Positions 15,269-23,911 are shown, counted from the stretch's first letter. The stretch is DNA of 64,000 nucleotides from Rhodothermia bacterium (GCA_030427885.1 JAUICM010000008.1:1-64000); one strand, 5' to 3'. Notes: generated by a model from the sequence alone, not told the origin. Program-made: numbers and translations.

Positions 15269-15637
15269 ATGAAAAGATTATTCCTTGCGCCGCTTATGTT
15301 TGTACTGTTTATTGCGGCATCAAATTATCACCATACGATCGATGGAACCTGGAAAGGTGAATTTTCCGGGCCTCAGGGTTCGATGGAGATCACATTCGTA
15401 TTTAAGACCGATGGAGAAACTCTTACCGGGACATCAAACGCTGGAATGGGTGAGTATGAAATTCAAAATGGAAAAGTTAATGAGGATGGAGAAAGCTTCT
15501 CATTTGATGTAAGTGTTCAACAAATGACGATCACTCACAAGGGAAAGCTAAATGAGGACGGTACCATTACTCTTACTGTATCAATAATGGATCAGGAGAA
15601 TAGTATGACACTTACAAAAGAAGGAGAGGATCATTAA
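15269..15637 (+). CDS. Small exported protein, tandem paralogue 1
   Basis: A 122-residue secreted protein with signal peptide (MKRLFLAPLMFVLFIAAS). The mature part has TIDGTWKGEFSGPQG, FKTDGETLTGT, GKVNEDGESFSF, GKLNEDGTITL and a TLTKEGEDH C-terminus, i.e. repeated beta-strands as in a lipocalin-like or beta-sandwich fold. The next gene encodes a close relative with the same block order. Function is unknown. The ATG at 15269 has AAAGG upstream; the frame is open from 15155 but the extra 38 residues do not look like a leader. Confidence 0.75.
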   Translation: MKRLFLAPLMFVLFIAASNYHHTIDGTWKGEFSGPQGSMEITFVFKTDGETLTGTSNAGMGEYEIQNGKVNEDGESFSFDVSVQQMTITHKGKLNEDGTITLTVSIMDQENSMTLTKEGEDH

Positions 15638-15674
15638 GATTCCTTTGAATTAAAACAATAAAAACTGAGATGGA

Positions 15675-16046
15675 ATGAAGAAATTACTTTTGTTACCTGT
15701 TTTATTAATGCTGTTCATCGCTGCAACGAATTATGACAATACCATTGATGGAACCTGGAAAGGGGATTTTTATAGTCCTGAAGGTCCGATGAGCCTTACC
15801 TATACTTTTAAGACTGATGATGATACTCTTACCGGAACCGTAAGTACCGGGCTTGATCTAATAGAACTTGAAGATGGTAAGGTGGAAGCAGACGGGGAGA
15901 ATTTTTCATTCCTCGTGATGTACGGTGACCTGCCTGTGCCACATTCAGGTACCTTAAATGAAGATGGTACAGTAACAATGAGGATCACTGTAAACGGACA
16001 GGTGAGCCCCATCAAACTGACCAAAGAAGAAGAGGAAGATCACTAG
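15675..16046 (+). CDS. Small exported protein, tandem paralogue 2
   Basis: A 123-residue relative of the preceding gene product: signal peptide MKKLLLLPVLLMLFIAATN, then TIDGTWKGDFYSPEG, FKTDDDTLTGT, GKVEADGENFSF, GTLNEDGTVTM and LTKEEEEDH. The two genes are 37 bases apart and clearly arose by tandem duplication. An intrinsic terminator follows at 16069-16102. No function is assigned; the conserved DGTWKG and EDGT blocks could guide a family search. Confidence 0.75.
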   Translation: MKKLLLLPVLLMLFIAATNYDNTIDGTWKGDFYSPEGPMSLTYTFKTDDDTLTGTVSTGLDLIELEDGKVEADGENFSFLVMYGDLPVPHSGTLNEDGTVTMRITVNGQVSPIKLTKEEEEDH

Positions 16047-16068
16047 TCTGATCTTTTCAGAATATCTT

Positions 16069-16102
16069 AAGTCACTCTTGGTTTCCGGGAGTGACTTTTT
16101 TA
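16069..16102 (+). terminator. Rho-independent terminator
   Basis: AAGTCACTC and GAGTGACTT pair into a perfect 9-bp stem around an 11-base loop, followed by a T tract (TTTTTTATT). It ends the transcript of the paralogue pair. Confidence 0.85.
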
Positions 16103-16112
16103 TTGTCCTGAT

Positions 16113-16718
16113 ATGAGTTTTTCAATCAATGACATAACACCGGATCAGCTGAAGGGAATGCAGACTTATGGAGTCTGGAGGGATGGTTGCCCTGTGCCTG
16201 TTTCAAGACTTCGCTCGCTAGAGCTGGAATTCCTCGGTTTTGATGGAGAGCTGCATTCTGGTACGATCATAGTACTTGATGATGTCGCTAATGCTGTGAT
16301 CCAGATCTTTAAAGAACTTCTTGAGCGTAAGTTTCCACTCGAAAGAGTACAACCAGCGGAAGAATTTGGCGGGGATGATGTAGCCATGATGGAGGCCAAT
16401 AACTCATCCGGATTCAATGGGCGAATGATCATGAATACGGATCGTTGGTCGAGCCACGCTTATGGTGTAGCTATTGATATCAATCCGGGGATGAATCCAT
16501 ACATGTTGCCCGACAAAGAAACCTCAACTGTGAAGGTGTATCCACCTCAGGCCATTGACTACGTCAACCGGGGAGTTAAGAAACCAGGTATGACTGAAGA
16601 GATCGTGGATATATTTGCAGCTCATGGATTTACAGAATGGGGAGGAAACTGGCCCGATCGCCCGGATTACCACCACTTCCAACTCCCATGGGATAAGATC
16701 CGGGAGATGTTTGGGTAA
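16113..16718 (+). CDS. M15-family peptidase (endolysin/VanY-like)
   Basis: A 201-residue predicted zinc metallopeptidase. The M15 motif SSHAYGVAID provides zinc ligands His115 and Asp122, and the C-terminal DYHHFQLPW provides the third ligand (His188). The ...GFTEWGGNW... segment matches the M15C/CwlK-like group. Such enzymes cleave peptidoglycan peptides, usually L-Ala-D-Glu or D-Ala-D-Ala bonds. No signal peptide is visible, so it either acts in the cytosol on muropeptides or uses another route out. Confidence 0.82.
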   Translation: MSFSINDITPDQLKGMQTYGVWRDGCPVPVSRLRSLELEFLGFDGELHSGTIIVLDDVANAVIQIFKELLERKFPLERVQPAEEFGGDDVAMMEANNSSGFNGRMIMNTDRWSSHAYGVAIDINPGMNPYMLPDKETSTVKVYPPQAIDYVNRGVKKPGMTEEIVDIFAAHGFTEWGGNWPDRPDYHHFQLPWDKIREMFG

Positions 16719-16746
16719 GCGCCTTACACATTATAATTCTATCAAA

Positions 16747-16890
16747 GTCATCCTACTCTCGGTGGAGGATCTAATCGATGAAAGGGAAACAGAAGTCGAT
16801 CAAAGTTTAATTATTTGACAGAAACCTAGGTGCTACTACGATAAGGTACTTCGCTTTCGCCTGTCTGCCGACAGGCAGGCTCAGGATGAC
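16747..16890. repeat. REP-like inverted pair, GTCATCCT family
   Basis: The left arm GTCATCCTACTCTCGGTGGAGGATCTAATCG and the right arm CGATAAGGTACTTCG ... CAGGATGAC flank about 60 bases. The right arm contains the self-complementary CCTGTCTGCCGACAGGCAGG. It lies between convergent genes, like the relative at 4415-4498. Confidence 0.7.
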
Positions 16891-16900
16891 TCAAAAAAAA

Positions 16901-18793
16901 CTATCTCTTCCACTCCGTATGGTGTGAAGGTCCGTCCGGATCATCGGTTCTTTTGTAGCTATGGGCCCCAAAGTAATCGCGCTGAGCCTGGATGATATTT
17001 GCACTGCTTGTGATAGAGCTATATCCATTCAGAAAATTAGCGGCTGCTGTGAAACAGGGAGAATCCAATCCGGCTTTAAAGGATTCAATCACAAATTCAT
17101 CCAGATGAGGTCTGGAATCTGATACGGCTTTTTGAGTCCGTTCATCAAATAAAATACGATCTGTTTCTTGCAGGATGAAGACCAGATATTCCATAAGCTG
17201 AGAACGAATAATGCATCCGTTGGTCCAGATACGAGCCAGTTCGGGCAGGTTCAGATCCCAGCCATATTCTTTAGATGCAGTACTGATCAAATGTATTCCC
17301 TGATGATGATTCACCACGCGTGCCAGTTGATAAGCCTTGCCAATATCTTCCGGGGATATCGCTCCTGGTATGGGAACTTTGCCTTCATACATAAAGCTGG
17401 CAATGGTTCTTTCTTCTTTGAAAGCAGACAGGTAGCGGGCGAACAGGGCAGAGGAGATCATGGTAGCGGGCACTCCTAATTCAGCTGCTGCAACAGTAGT
17501 CCAGCTTCCGGTACCTTTATTTCCGGCTTTATCCAGTATATAGTCGATGAGGTATTCCTTCCCTTCTTTTTTTCGGAGTATATCGACCGTGATCTCCAGC
17601 AGATAGCTGTCCAGGTCTCCATCACGCCACCCCTCCAGAATATCGGCGATCTCACCGGGATTCAATCCGGCTGCAAAACGCAGGAATTGATACACTTCAG
17701 CCAGAAGCTGCATTTCAGCGTATTCAATTCCATTATGCACCATTTTGACGAAATGGCCCGCTCCGCCATTTCCAACAAAACTACAGCAAGGTTTGTTATA
17801 GGTATCATTTGCGGCAATGGCTTCCAGGTAGACACTTACAAGCTCGTACGCTTCTTTTTTACCTCCGGGCATTATTGAGGGGCCATTTAAAGCACCTTCT
17901 TCACCCCCCGAAACTCCACATCCTAAAAAGTGAATATCATATTCGGACAGTTTTTTAACCCTTCGTTCGGTGTCTTTGTAATTTGAATTTCCTCCATCAA
18001 TAAGAACATCTCCTTTATTCAGGTACGGCACTAATTCATCAATAACCTGATCTGTGATGGAACCAGCCTGAACCATCAGAAAGATCTTTCGGGGTGTGGA
18101 TAATGAATCCACAAATTCCTGAACATCCTGAAACCCTTTGGCCGAACTCAATTCTTTATATTCAGAGATAAATACCGTTGCTACATTTTCCTCAGATCCC
18201 TTTACATAACGATTGAAAAGAGAAAGGGAGAAACCATTCCTGGCCAGGTTTCGGCTGAGACTCTTACCCATTACCCCGAGGCCATATAATCCAAATTCTG
18301 ATGTACTCATTAGTTTAGTTTTGATGGTCCGTACAATTTCTTTGGGTTCCTGATCAATATCAACATGAAGTCCGTAAGCTGGCTCTTCCAGTGCTTCAAA
18401 CTGGGATCTGAGCAGGGAAGGAGGCATATACTCATGATCACGGGAACCAAGGCGCTCTTCAATAAGTTCGAAACTGCCTTTCAGGTATACCCAGCTTACC
18501 TGAGCAAGATCTTTGGAGAGGATCTGCCGGTATTTTTCTTTTAGCGCAGAAGAAACAATAATAGCTCCTTCATTTTCCAACTCTTTCAAAGCAAGGGTAT
18601 TCAGGCGCTCCAGCCATCCCTTACGATCCGCATCATTCAATGGCTGACCGGATTCCATCTTCGCTTTATTTGCCTGGGGATGGAAATCATCGCCATCGAA
18701 ATAAGGTATCCCTGTTTCCTCAGAAAGCAGAGAGGCTATCGTACTTTTACCGGAACCTGAAACCCCCATGATGTAGATGATCAGGCCACTCAT
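16901..18793 (-). CDS. Gluconokinase / 6-phosphogluconate dehydrogenase fusion
   Basis: A 630-residue two-enzyme protein. Residues 1-160 are a GntK-type gluconokinase with P-loop GVSGSGKST (10-18), FDGDDFHP and SRDHEYMPPSLL. From Met162 a complete 6-phosphogluconate dehydrogenase follows: NADP-binding GLGVMGKSLSRNLARNG, GGNSNYKDTERR, the GVSGGEEGALNGPSIMPGG signature and KMVHNGIEY. Together they convert gluconate to 6-phosphogluconate and then to ribulose 5-phosphate with NADPH, CO2 being lost. There is almost no linker. It ends a minus-strand operon, overlapping the OstA-like gene by 4 bp. Confidence 0.95.
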   Translation of the reverse strand: MSGLIIYIMGVSGSGKSTIASLLSEETGIPYFDGDDFHPQANKAKMESGQPLNDADRKGWLERLNTLALKELENEGAIIVSSALKEKYRQILSKDLAQVSWVYLKGSFELIEERLGSRDHEYMPPSLLRSQFEALEEPAYGLHVDIDQEPKEIVRTIKTKLMSTSEFGLYGLGVMGKSLSRNLARNGFSLSLFNRYVKGSEENVATVFISEYKELSSAKGFQDVQEFVDSLSTPRKIFLMVQAGSITDQVIDELVPYLNKGDVLIDGGNSNYKDTERRVKKLSEYDIHFLGCGVSGGEEGALNGPSIMPGGKKEAYELVSVYLEAIAANDTYNKPCCSFVGNGGAGHFVKMVHNGIEYAEMQLLAEVYQFLRFAAGLNPGEIADILEGWRDGDLDSYLLEITVDILRKKEGKEYLIDYILDKAGNKGTGSWTTVAAAELGVPATMISSALFARYLSAFKEERTIASFMYEGKVPIPGAISPEDIGKAYQLARVVNHHQGIHLISTASKEYGWDLNLPELARIWTNGCIIRSQLMEYLVFILQETDRILFDERTQKAVSDSRPHLDEFVIESFKAGLDSPCFTAAANFLNGYSSITSSANIIQAQRDYFGAHSYKRTDDPDGPSHHTEWKR

Positions 18794-20205
18794 TCTTTCA
18801 GCGACTCAAGGAATTTGATGTAGCGGGAGGGAAGCTCAAAAGGCCGTTCTTCCGGAACCGGATCCCATTTAAGAATCGGGGAAAGTTCAGGTTTATCAGG
18901 TCTTAGATCGGGATCCCATTGGAACCCATCTAGTCGTCGGTTCACAAGGTCAGTATATTCAGGGAGAAAAAGCCCGGTATTCTGACCCATCTTGGCACGC
19001 ATAAGTTCACCGTTCTCGAAAATAAGAATGGTTATAGGGGAGGCGTTCTCCATAGCTCCATCGGGTTCATCAGCTTCATTTTTGGTGTGATACAGGATCT
19101 CACTGTTTGGATATAATCTGATCTCAGAGATATCACCCTGATCAAAATAGGCAACCAGGGTATCTCCTTTAAGCTGGTTCAGCCGAAGGGTTGCAGAATC
19201 TTCCTGAACGGCAAAGGCTCCAACAAAAGATTTGAGTTCCTTTACCTCACTGCTATCCATCTGCACAGCGATATAGGGTCCGGTAAGCTGGATGTTTTTA
19301 TGCCAGGCCTTAGGTCTGCCCCGGAGCTGAAATAACTCTGTATCTGATTCATAGTTTAAGGAATCGGAAAGAGATGAAAATTTAGCGGCCCAGACAGATA
19401 CATCCTTATACGCAAAAATCGAAGAAGTAGAATCCCGGTCGAAGAGCAGGATCTCATTGGCAAAGATATGAGTGGTATCGGCAGAAGCAGATGTTGAGTC
19501 TGTATCGATCTTGCGGGTATAAGCATTCCCGAGAACATAACGTCTTCCTGTGGAATCGGCTTCCAGATAATCACCGGTAAGCAGCCCGTTATTGGTACTG
19601 TCATACACAAAAATATTGCTAAAGAGCTCCAGGTATTCCCGTTGCCGGTTAATGAAAAGACTGTCACCCTCAGCATATTGAGCAGAATCTTGAAGTTGAA
19701 CCTGATTTCTGAAAATAGCGCTGTCCTGATTTTGAAAATAAGTTCCACTTAAAGCAGTCAGAGTTCCATCAGAATCCTCCAGACGAATACCTTCCCTGAA
19801 ATAAGCGACTTTGGTGAGGAAATTGTAATCTACTTTAGTGCCAAAAAGTGTGGTGCTGTCCTGATGAATAACCACACGTCCACGAAGCCAGCTCAGGTCC
19901 TTATTATTGAAATAGTAAAGGGTGTCGGTCCAGATGTTTTCAGTATCGGTATCGATCTGAATATTACCATAAGCCCTCATTTCACCTTTTCCGATGAACT
20001 GCCATGCACTGTCGCATACCATGGTAACATTACCCATTTTAAAGCGGGCATCGTAGATCTTTCGTACCTGCTCACCATCAATGCTGAGCTCTCTGGCCGA
20101 GCTGAAGCGTTCAATGGTAACAACATTCTGGGCAAGTGTCCCGGTTGTAGCGGAACCTGCACTGATCAGGATAAAAACCAGAATATGTAGGAGTCTCTTT
20201 TTCAA
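18790..20205 (-). CDS. OstA-like LPS transport protein
   Basis: A 471-residue exported protein with a signal peptide (MKKRLLHILVFILISAGSATTG) and a long OstA/LptA-like repetitive beta-structure, visible as successive lines such as MVCDSAWQFIGKGEMRAYGNIQID, ENIWTDTLYYFNNKDLSWLRG, VVIHQDSTTLFGTKVDYNFLT and YAEGDSLFINRQREYLELFSN. In Bacteroidota such proteins take the LptA role, bridging LPS from the inner to the outer membrane. It overlaps the LptC-like gene upstream by 4 bp (ATGA-type), fitting the LptC-LptA order. Confidence 0.87.
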   Translation of the reverse strand: MKKRLLHILVFILISAGSATTGTLAQNVVTIERFSSARELSIDGEQVRKIYDARFKMGNVTMVCDSAWQFIGKGEMRAYGNIQIDTDTENIWTDTLYYFNNKDLSWLRGRVVIHQDSTTLFGTKVDYNFLTKVAYFREGIRLEDSDGTLTALSGTYFQNQDSAIFRNQVQLQDSAQYAEGDSLFINRQREYLELFSNIFVYDSTNNGLLTGDYLEADSTGRRYVLGNAYTRKIDTDSTSASADTTHIFANEILLFDRDSTSSIFAYKDVSVWAAKFSSLSDSLNYESDTELFQLRGRPKAWHKNIQLTGPYIAVQMDSSEVKELKSFVGAFAVQEDSATLRLNQLKGDTLVAYFDQGDISEIRLYPNSEILYHTKNEADEPDGAMENASPITILIFENGELMRAKMGQNTGLFLPEYTDLVNRRLDGFQWDPDLRPDKPELSPILKWDPVPEERPFELPSRYIKFLESLKE

Positions 20206-20753
20206 TCGATCACGGCCCTGCCGCCACCTTCATTAAGGGTGTAATTCGTGAGGTCCGAGTTTCCGAAAAATCCATTGGCTGCAATGCTGTCTGGTGGGGA
20301 GATAAAGATCACAAACTCAGGGGTGCTCACTTCATCTTTATCCTTCTGCCATTTGAGATATTCGGAGCGTAATTCCTTTCCGGAAGTAGTTTCAACAAGT
20401 ACATTCCCAAATAATTCAAAAAGACCAATATCGGGGCGGTAACTGGCGCTGTCTGAGTTAACCCAGGTGTCCAGAATACCTTTTTCATTGAATATTTCAA
20501 TATTTACCGGGCCGGTTATATTCATGATGTTTGTCTTCTCATCTTTGATATTCAGAGAATGACTTCCTTTTAATATGAGCTTGGTACGACCTTCTTCCAT
20601 GATGCTCATGTTCACCCCCCACACTTCAGTGGTGTTTTTGAGTGAATCACCGAGAGCTTTACGGATCTGCTGATTATCGTATTCCGACAGTTCACTACAG
20701 CAGAATAACACAAAAAGGGGAAGTAAGAGAAGGTATGGTTTAAAGCGTACCAA
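20202..20753 (-). CDS. lptC: LptC-like LPS export lipoprotein
   Basis: About 183 residues. A hydrophobic leader ends in a lipobox-like VLFCC, then the LptC/KdsC-associated beta-jellyroll: WGVNMSIMEEGRTKLILKGSHS, ITGPVNIEIFNEKG, WVNSDSASYRPDIGLFELFGNVLVET and ELRSEYLKWQKDKDEV. LptC hands LPS from the LptBFG transporter to LptA, here the OstA-like product of the next gene. No ATG gives a sensible leader; the TTG at 20753, with GGAG 12 bases upstream and a 14-bp overlap with upp, is preferred over the ATG at 20804. Confidence 0.8.
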   Translation of the reverse strand: MVRFKPYLLLLPLFVLFCCSELSEYDNQQIRKALGDSLKNTTEVWGVNMSIMEEGRTKLILKGSHSLNIKDEKTNIMNITGPVNIEIFNEKGILDTWVNSDSASYRPDIGLFELFGNVLVETTSGKELRSEYLKWQKDKDEVSTPEFVIFISPPDSIAANGFFGNSDLTNYTLNEGGGRAVID

Positions 20754-21366
20754 AATATCGGTCTCCTGCGTCTCCAAGCCCGGGAACGATATAAGCATTT
20801 TCATTCAAACGCTCATCAATAGCAGCAGTAATGACTGGAACATCAGGGTGATCTTTCCGGAGTCGTTCTATTCCCTCGGGAGCAGCTATAAGGCACACAA
20901 ACTTGATATTTGTAGCACCATTTTCTTTAAGGAATTTGATAGCATGACTTCCGCTGCCTCCGGTAGCCAGCATTGGGTCTACAACAATATTGTAAGCGTC
21001 TTCGATGCCTTCGGGGAGGTTGTCATAATAATTGACAGGCTGGTGTGTCTCCTCATTTCGATACACACCCACATGTCCTACTTTCGCTTCCGGCATAAAG
21101 TTTACGATGCCATCAACGAGACTTAAACCCGCTCTTAGAATGGGAATAACAACCACTTCCGTAGCAGGTTTATAGCCTGTCGTTTTTTGAATCGGTGTTT
21201 CGATCTCGATCTCTGACAATGGGAAATCATTCAGAGCATGGTATGCCAGAATGATACCAATATTCGACATAGCCCTGCGAAACAGGGCCGTATTTGTCGA
21301 TTTATCTCTCAGATAGGTTAGGTACCTGTGAATAATGGGATGATCAATTACCGAAACATTTTCCAT
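20740..21366 (-). CDS. upp: Uracil phosphoribosyltransferase
   Basis: A 208-residue enzyme of pyrimidine salvage, making UMP from uracil and PRPP. The PRPP-binding loop is VDPMLATGGSGSHAI, with the family-typical FRRAMSNIGIILAYHAL, VPILRAGLSLVDG and C-terminal GLGDAGDRYFGT (uracil-binding) blocks. Length is standard. It sits 2 bases after the AGCS symporter gene and overlaps lptC, so it is embedded in a mixed operon. Confidence 0.96.
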   Translation of the reverse strand: MENVSVIDHPIIHRYLTYLRDKSTNTALFRRAMSNIGIILAYHALNDFPLSEIEIETPIQKTTGYKPATEVVVIPILRAGLSLVDGIVNFMPEAKVGHVGVYRNEETHQPVNYYDNLPEGIEDAYNIVVDPMLATGGSGSHAIKFLKENGATNIKFVCLIAAPEGIERLRKDHPDVPVITAAIDERLNENAYIVPGLGDAGDRYFGTL

Positions 21367-21368
21367 GA

Positions 21369-23249
21369 TCAGGATTCAGATTCAAGTTCTTTCATTTTTG
21401 CAAAGTAGGTCTTACTTGCCGTAGCAACTACACCAGATAATGCAAAAAGAGCAATGATATTAGGGAAGGTCATGAGTCCCAATGCGATATCACCAATAGC
21501 CCAAACTGTTTCCAGGGTCAATATTGCACCAACAAAATGCATGACCACATACACAAGTTTGTAGTACATGATAGATTTATCGCCGGCCAGATACTGAATA
21601 GAACGGTCACCATAATAACTCCAGCTTATAGCTGTCGAAACACCAAAGAGTATCACACAAATGGTAACAATGTATTTACCCCCCGCAAAAGGAAGTCCGG
21701 CCTCGAAAGCCATAGCAGTAAGGGGCGCTCCGTTCTCAAGAGTCTGAGTATGGAGGGATTTCACTTCGGCACCTTCGGTGTCAATGATGGTGTATGATCC
21801 ACCTCTTAATTCAATAGTACCAGTGAAAGTCTTTGAATTAGCTTCATCAACATAGAAAAGACCGGTTTCAGAATCGTTACGGATAATATTTCCATTAACA
21901 GGGCTTCCATCTTTTATATCTAAAGCTGTTAACTCAAAGTCAAATGGGGCGGCTGTAATTATCGCTACATCTGTATTATTCGTATAAATAGTATTTATTG
22001 ATGAGTCAGGATAAACAACAATTGATGAAATAGTATCACTTGGTACACCACTTATGGGGTGTTTTTTAAAAATAATTTTCCCATTAAAAGTGGTTGTTTT
22101 TCCTTCGTCTAAATAAAATTGATCATATAAAACCCCATCTTGTTCAAACTTGGATTTAATAATTTCACCATCAATGAATTCAATTTCTGATACAGCATAA
22201 GTATTCTCTTTACTGTTGGCGAAAAACTCAACATCATGCTTCTGTTGCCAAACCCCGGTGGATACGATCACAAGACCAGTCATGGTACAAACAACCAGTG
22301 TATCAATAAATGGCTCCAGAAGAGCTACCACACCTTCACGCACAGGCTCTTTGGTTTTAGCAGCACCGTGGGCAATAGGGGCCGAACCCTGTCCCGCTTC
22401 ATTGGAGAATAATCCTCGTTTAATACCCCAGACAAGGGTGGTAAGGAAAGCACCTGTCACAACACCGTATGCACCGGCTTGTGGATTGAATGCATTCGTA
22501 ACAATTGTTTTAAATGCAGGAATTACATCCTGGAAATTAATAAGCAGAATGATAAGCGCTCCCAATATGTAGATAACAGCCATGAGTGGCATCAGGCGGG
22601 CAGTCACATTACCAATTCTCTTGATACCACCAATAATAACCACACCAACAAGTGTAGCAGTTACCAGACCAGTTACCCAGCCCGGGATAGAGAAAGTGGA
22701 GTATAAAGTATCAGAAACAGTGTTAGCCTGAACAGCATTACCTGTAAGGAAAGAACAGATAACAGCCATAACAGCGAAGAATACTGCAAGCCATTTCCAG
22801 TTCTGACCTAGGCCTTTTTCGATGTAATACATAGGTCCTCCGGAAACGGAACCGTCTTCGTTCTGGACACGGTATTTAACAGCCAGTGTACATTCCGTAT
22901 ATTTAACCGCCATTCCAAAAAATGCAGTCACCCACATCCAGAACAGAGCACCAGGACCACCATAGTGAATAGCGATAGCCACACCAGCAATATTACCAAT
23001 ACCGACAGTAGCTGAGAGGGCAGTTGTTAAAGCCTGGAAGTGGTTCACGTCGCCAACAGCATCAGGATGATCGAATTTACCCATAACGGATAAGATCCCA
23101 TGTTTGAATTTACGAACCTGTACAAAGCCTAATCTTAATGTGATAAAGATCCCGAAACTAAGCAGAACAGCAACCATGAACGGGAAGAAAGAGGGAGTAC
23201 TCCACACTAGGTCATTTAGAGTACCGACGACATTTTCAAATGTTTCCAT
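21369..23249 (-). CDS. AGCS-family sodium:alanine/glycine symporter with inserted domain
   Basis: A 626-residue sodium-coupled amino-acid transporter. AGCS signatures include GFVQVRKFKHGI, QALTTALSATVGIGNIAGVA, FGMAVKYTECTLAVKYR, GLFSNEAGQGSAPIAHGAAKT and the C-terminal SWSYYGDRS. Family members are usually about 450-500 residues; here a beta-rich insertion of roughly 170 residues (about 334-507) interrupts a loop between two helices. The insertion holds two similar halves around QFYLDEGKTTTFNGKI and LFYVDEANSKTFTGTI. It is the first gene of the minus-strand operon leading to upp, lptC and the OstA-like gene. Confidence 0.92.
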   Translation of the reverse strand: METFENVVGTLNDLVWSTPSFFPFMVAVLLSFGIFITLRLGFVQVRKFKHGILSVMGKFDHPDAVGDVNHFQALTTALSATVGIGNIAGVAIAIHYGGPGALFWMWVTAFFGMAVKYTECTLAVKYRVQNEDGSVSGGPMYYIEKGLGQNWKWLAVFFAVMAVICSFLTGNAVQANTVSDTLYSTFSIPGWVTGLVTATLVGVVIIGGIKRIGNVTARLMPLMAVIYILGALIILLINFQDVIPAFKTIVTNAFNPQAGAYGVVTGAFLTTLVWGIKRGLFSNEAGQGSAPIAHGAAKTKEPVREGVVALLEPFIDTLVVCTMTGLVIVSTGVWQQKHDVEFFANSKENTYAVSEIEFIDGEIIKSKFEQDGVLYDQFYLDEGKTTTFNGKIIFKKHPISGVPSDTISSIVVYPDSSINTIYTNNTDVAIITAAPFDFELTALDIKDGSPVNGNIIRNDSETGLFYVDEANSKTFTGTIELRGGSYTIIDTEGAEVKSLHTQTLENGAPLTAMAFEAGLPFAGGKYIVTICVILFGVSTAISWSYYGDRSIQYLAGDKSIMYYKLVYVVMHFVGAILTLETVWAIGDIALGLMTFPNIIALFALSGVVATASKTYFAKMKELESES

Positions 23250-23382
23250 GCAATAACTTTAATTTGTTTTCGAATTTAATCCGCGCAAAGTAAAAAACAT
23301 TTAGGAAAGATTATGAGCGCATTACGGATTAATTGCCAAATTAAAAAGACTGCATCTAAATGAACGATTTATTAATGTTAAG

Positions 23383-23411
23383 TTGTTGGGCTGGAAAACA
23401 TTGAGTATATA
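23383..23411 (+). promoter_or_regulatory. Candidate promoter of the HU gene
   Basis: TTGTTG (23383-23388) and TATATA (23406-23411) are separated by 17 bases, about 27 bases upstream of the HU start codon. This resembles a classical sigma-70 promoter; a Bacteroidota-type TAnnTTTG box is not present here. Weak evidence from pattern only. Confidence 0.35.
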
Positions 23412-23437
23412 AATGTTAAAAAAACAGGTATTGAATT

Positions 23438-23731
23438 ATGACAAAAGCAGATATAGTAGATATTATTTCATCGTCAGTAGGTTTAACCAAGGTTGAGACT
23501 GAAGCAGTAGTGAATGGATTTATGGAGACAGTAATCGATGCAATGAAACGCGGAGAGAATATTGAACTCAGAGGTTTTGGTAGTTTTAAAGTGGTAAAAA
23601 GAGCTCAAAGAGTAGCAAGAAACCCCAAAACCAATGTTGAAGTGATCGTTCCGGAACAATTTGCACCGGTCTTAAAAGTGTCGAAAGACTTTAAGGAAGC
23701 AGTGAATTCATCCATGTCAGCTAAAAATTGA
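23438..23731 (+). CDS. HU/IHF-family DNA-binding protein
   Basis: A 97-residue histone-like protein. It has the dimerising N-terminal helices (ADIVDIISSSVGLTKVETEAVVNGFMETVIDAMKRGENIELRGFGSFKV) and the DNA-embracing beta-arm with RVARNPKTNVEVIVPEQ. The FGSF and RNP motifs are diagnostic. It bends and compacts DNA. ACAGG about 11 bases upstream is a moderate ribosome binding site. A small COX24-like gene follows in the same direction. Confidence 0.95.
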   Translation: MTKADIVDIISSSVGLTKVETEAVVNGFMETVIDAMKRGENIELRGFGSFKVVKRAQRVARNPKTNVEVIVPEQFAPVLKVSKDFKEAVNSSMSAKN

Positions 23732-23812
23732 TTTAGAAAACGGATAAAAAGTTCTTATTTTATCGACTGTTCGAACAGAAAAAATAATACTAAGATTTTA
23801 AGGTGAGTATTT

Positions 23813-23905
23813 ATGCCAAGCGGTAAAAAAAGAAAGCGCGCAAAAATTGCAAAGCATAAGCGTAAGAAGCGCCTGAGAAAAAACAGGCATAAGAAGAAAA
23901 AGTAA
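23813..23905 (+). CDS. COX24/AURKAIP1-type small basic protein, 30 aa
   Basis: A very small gene encoding MPSGKKRKRAKIAKHKRKKR followed by LRKNRHKKKK. This extremely Lys/Arg-rich pattern is that of the AURKAIP1/COX24-domain family, which is widespread in Bacteroidota and related to mitochondrial ribosomal protein mS38, so it is probably ribosome-associated. AAGGTGAG 8 bases upstream is a strong ribosome binding site and an intrinsic terminator follows. Confidence 0.88.
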   Translation: MPSGKKRKRAKIAKHKRKKRLRKNRHKKKK

Positions 23906-23911
23906 TTTTCA

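Noticed and set aside
16615-16818. 67-codon plus-strand frame after the M15 peptidase
   Set aside because: Out-of-frame overlap with the peptidase gene followed by a REP-like repeat; no independent support.
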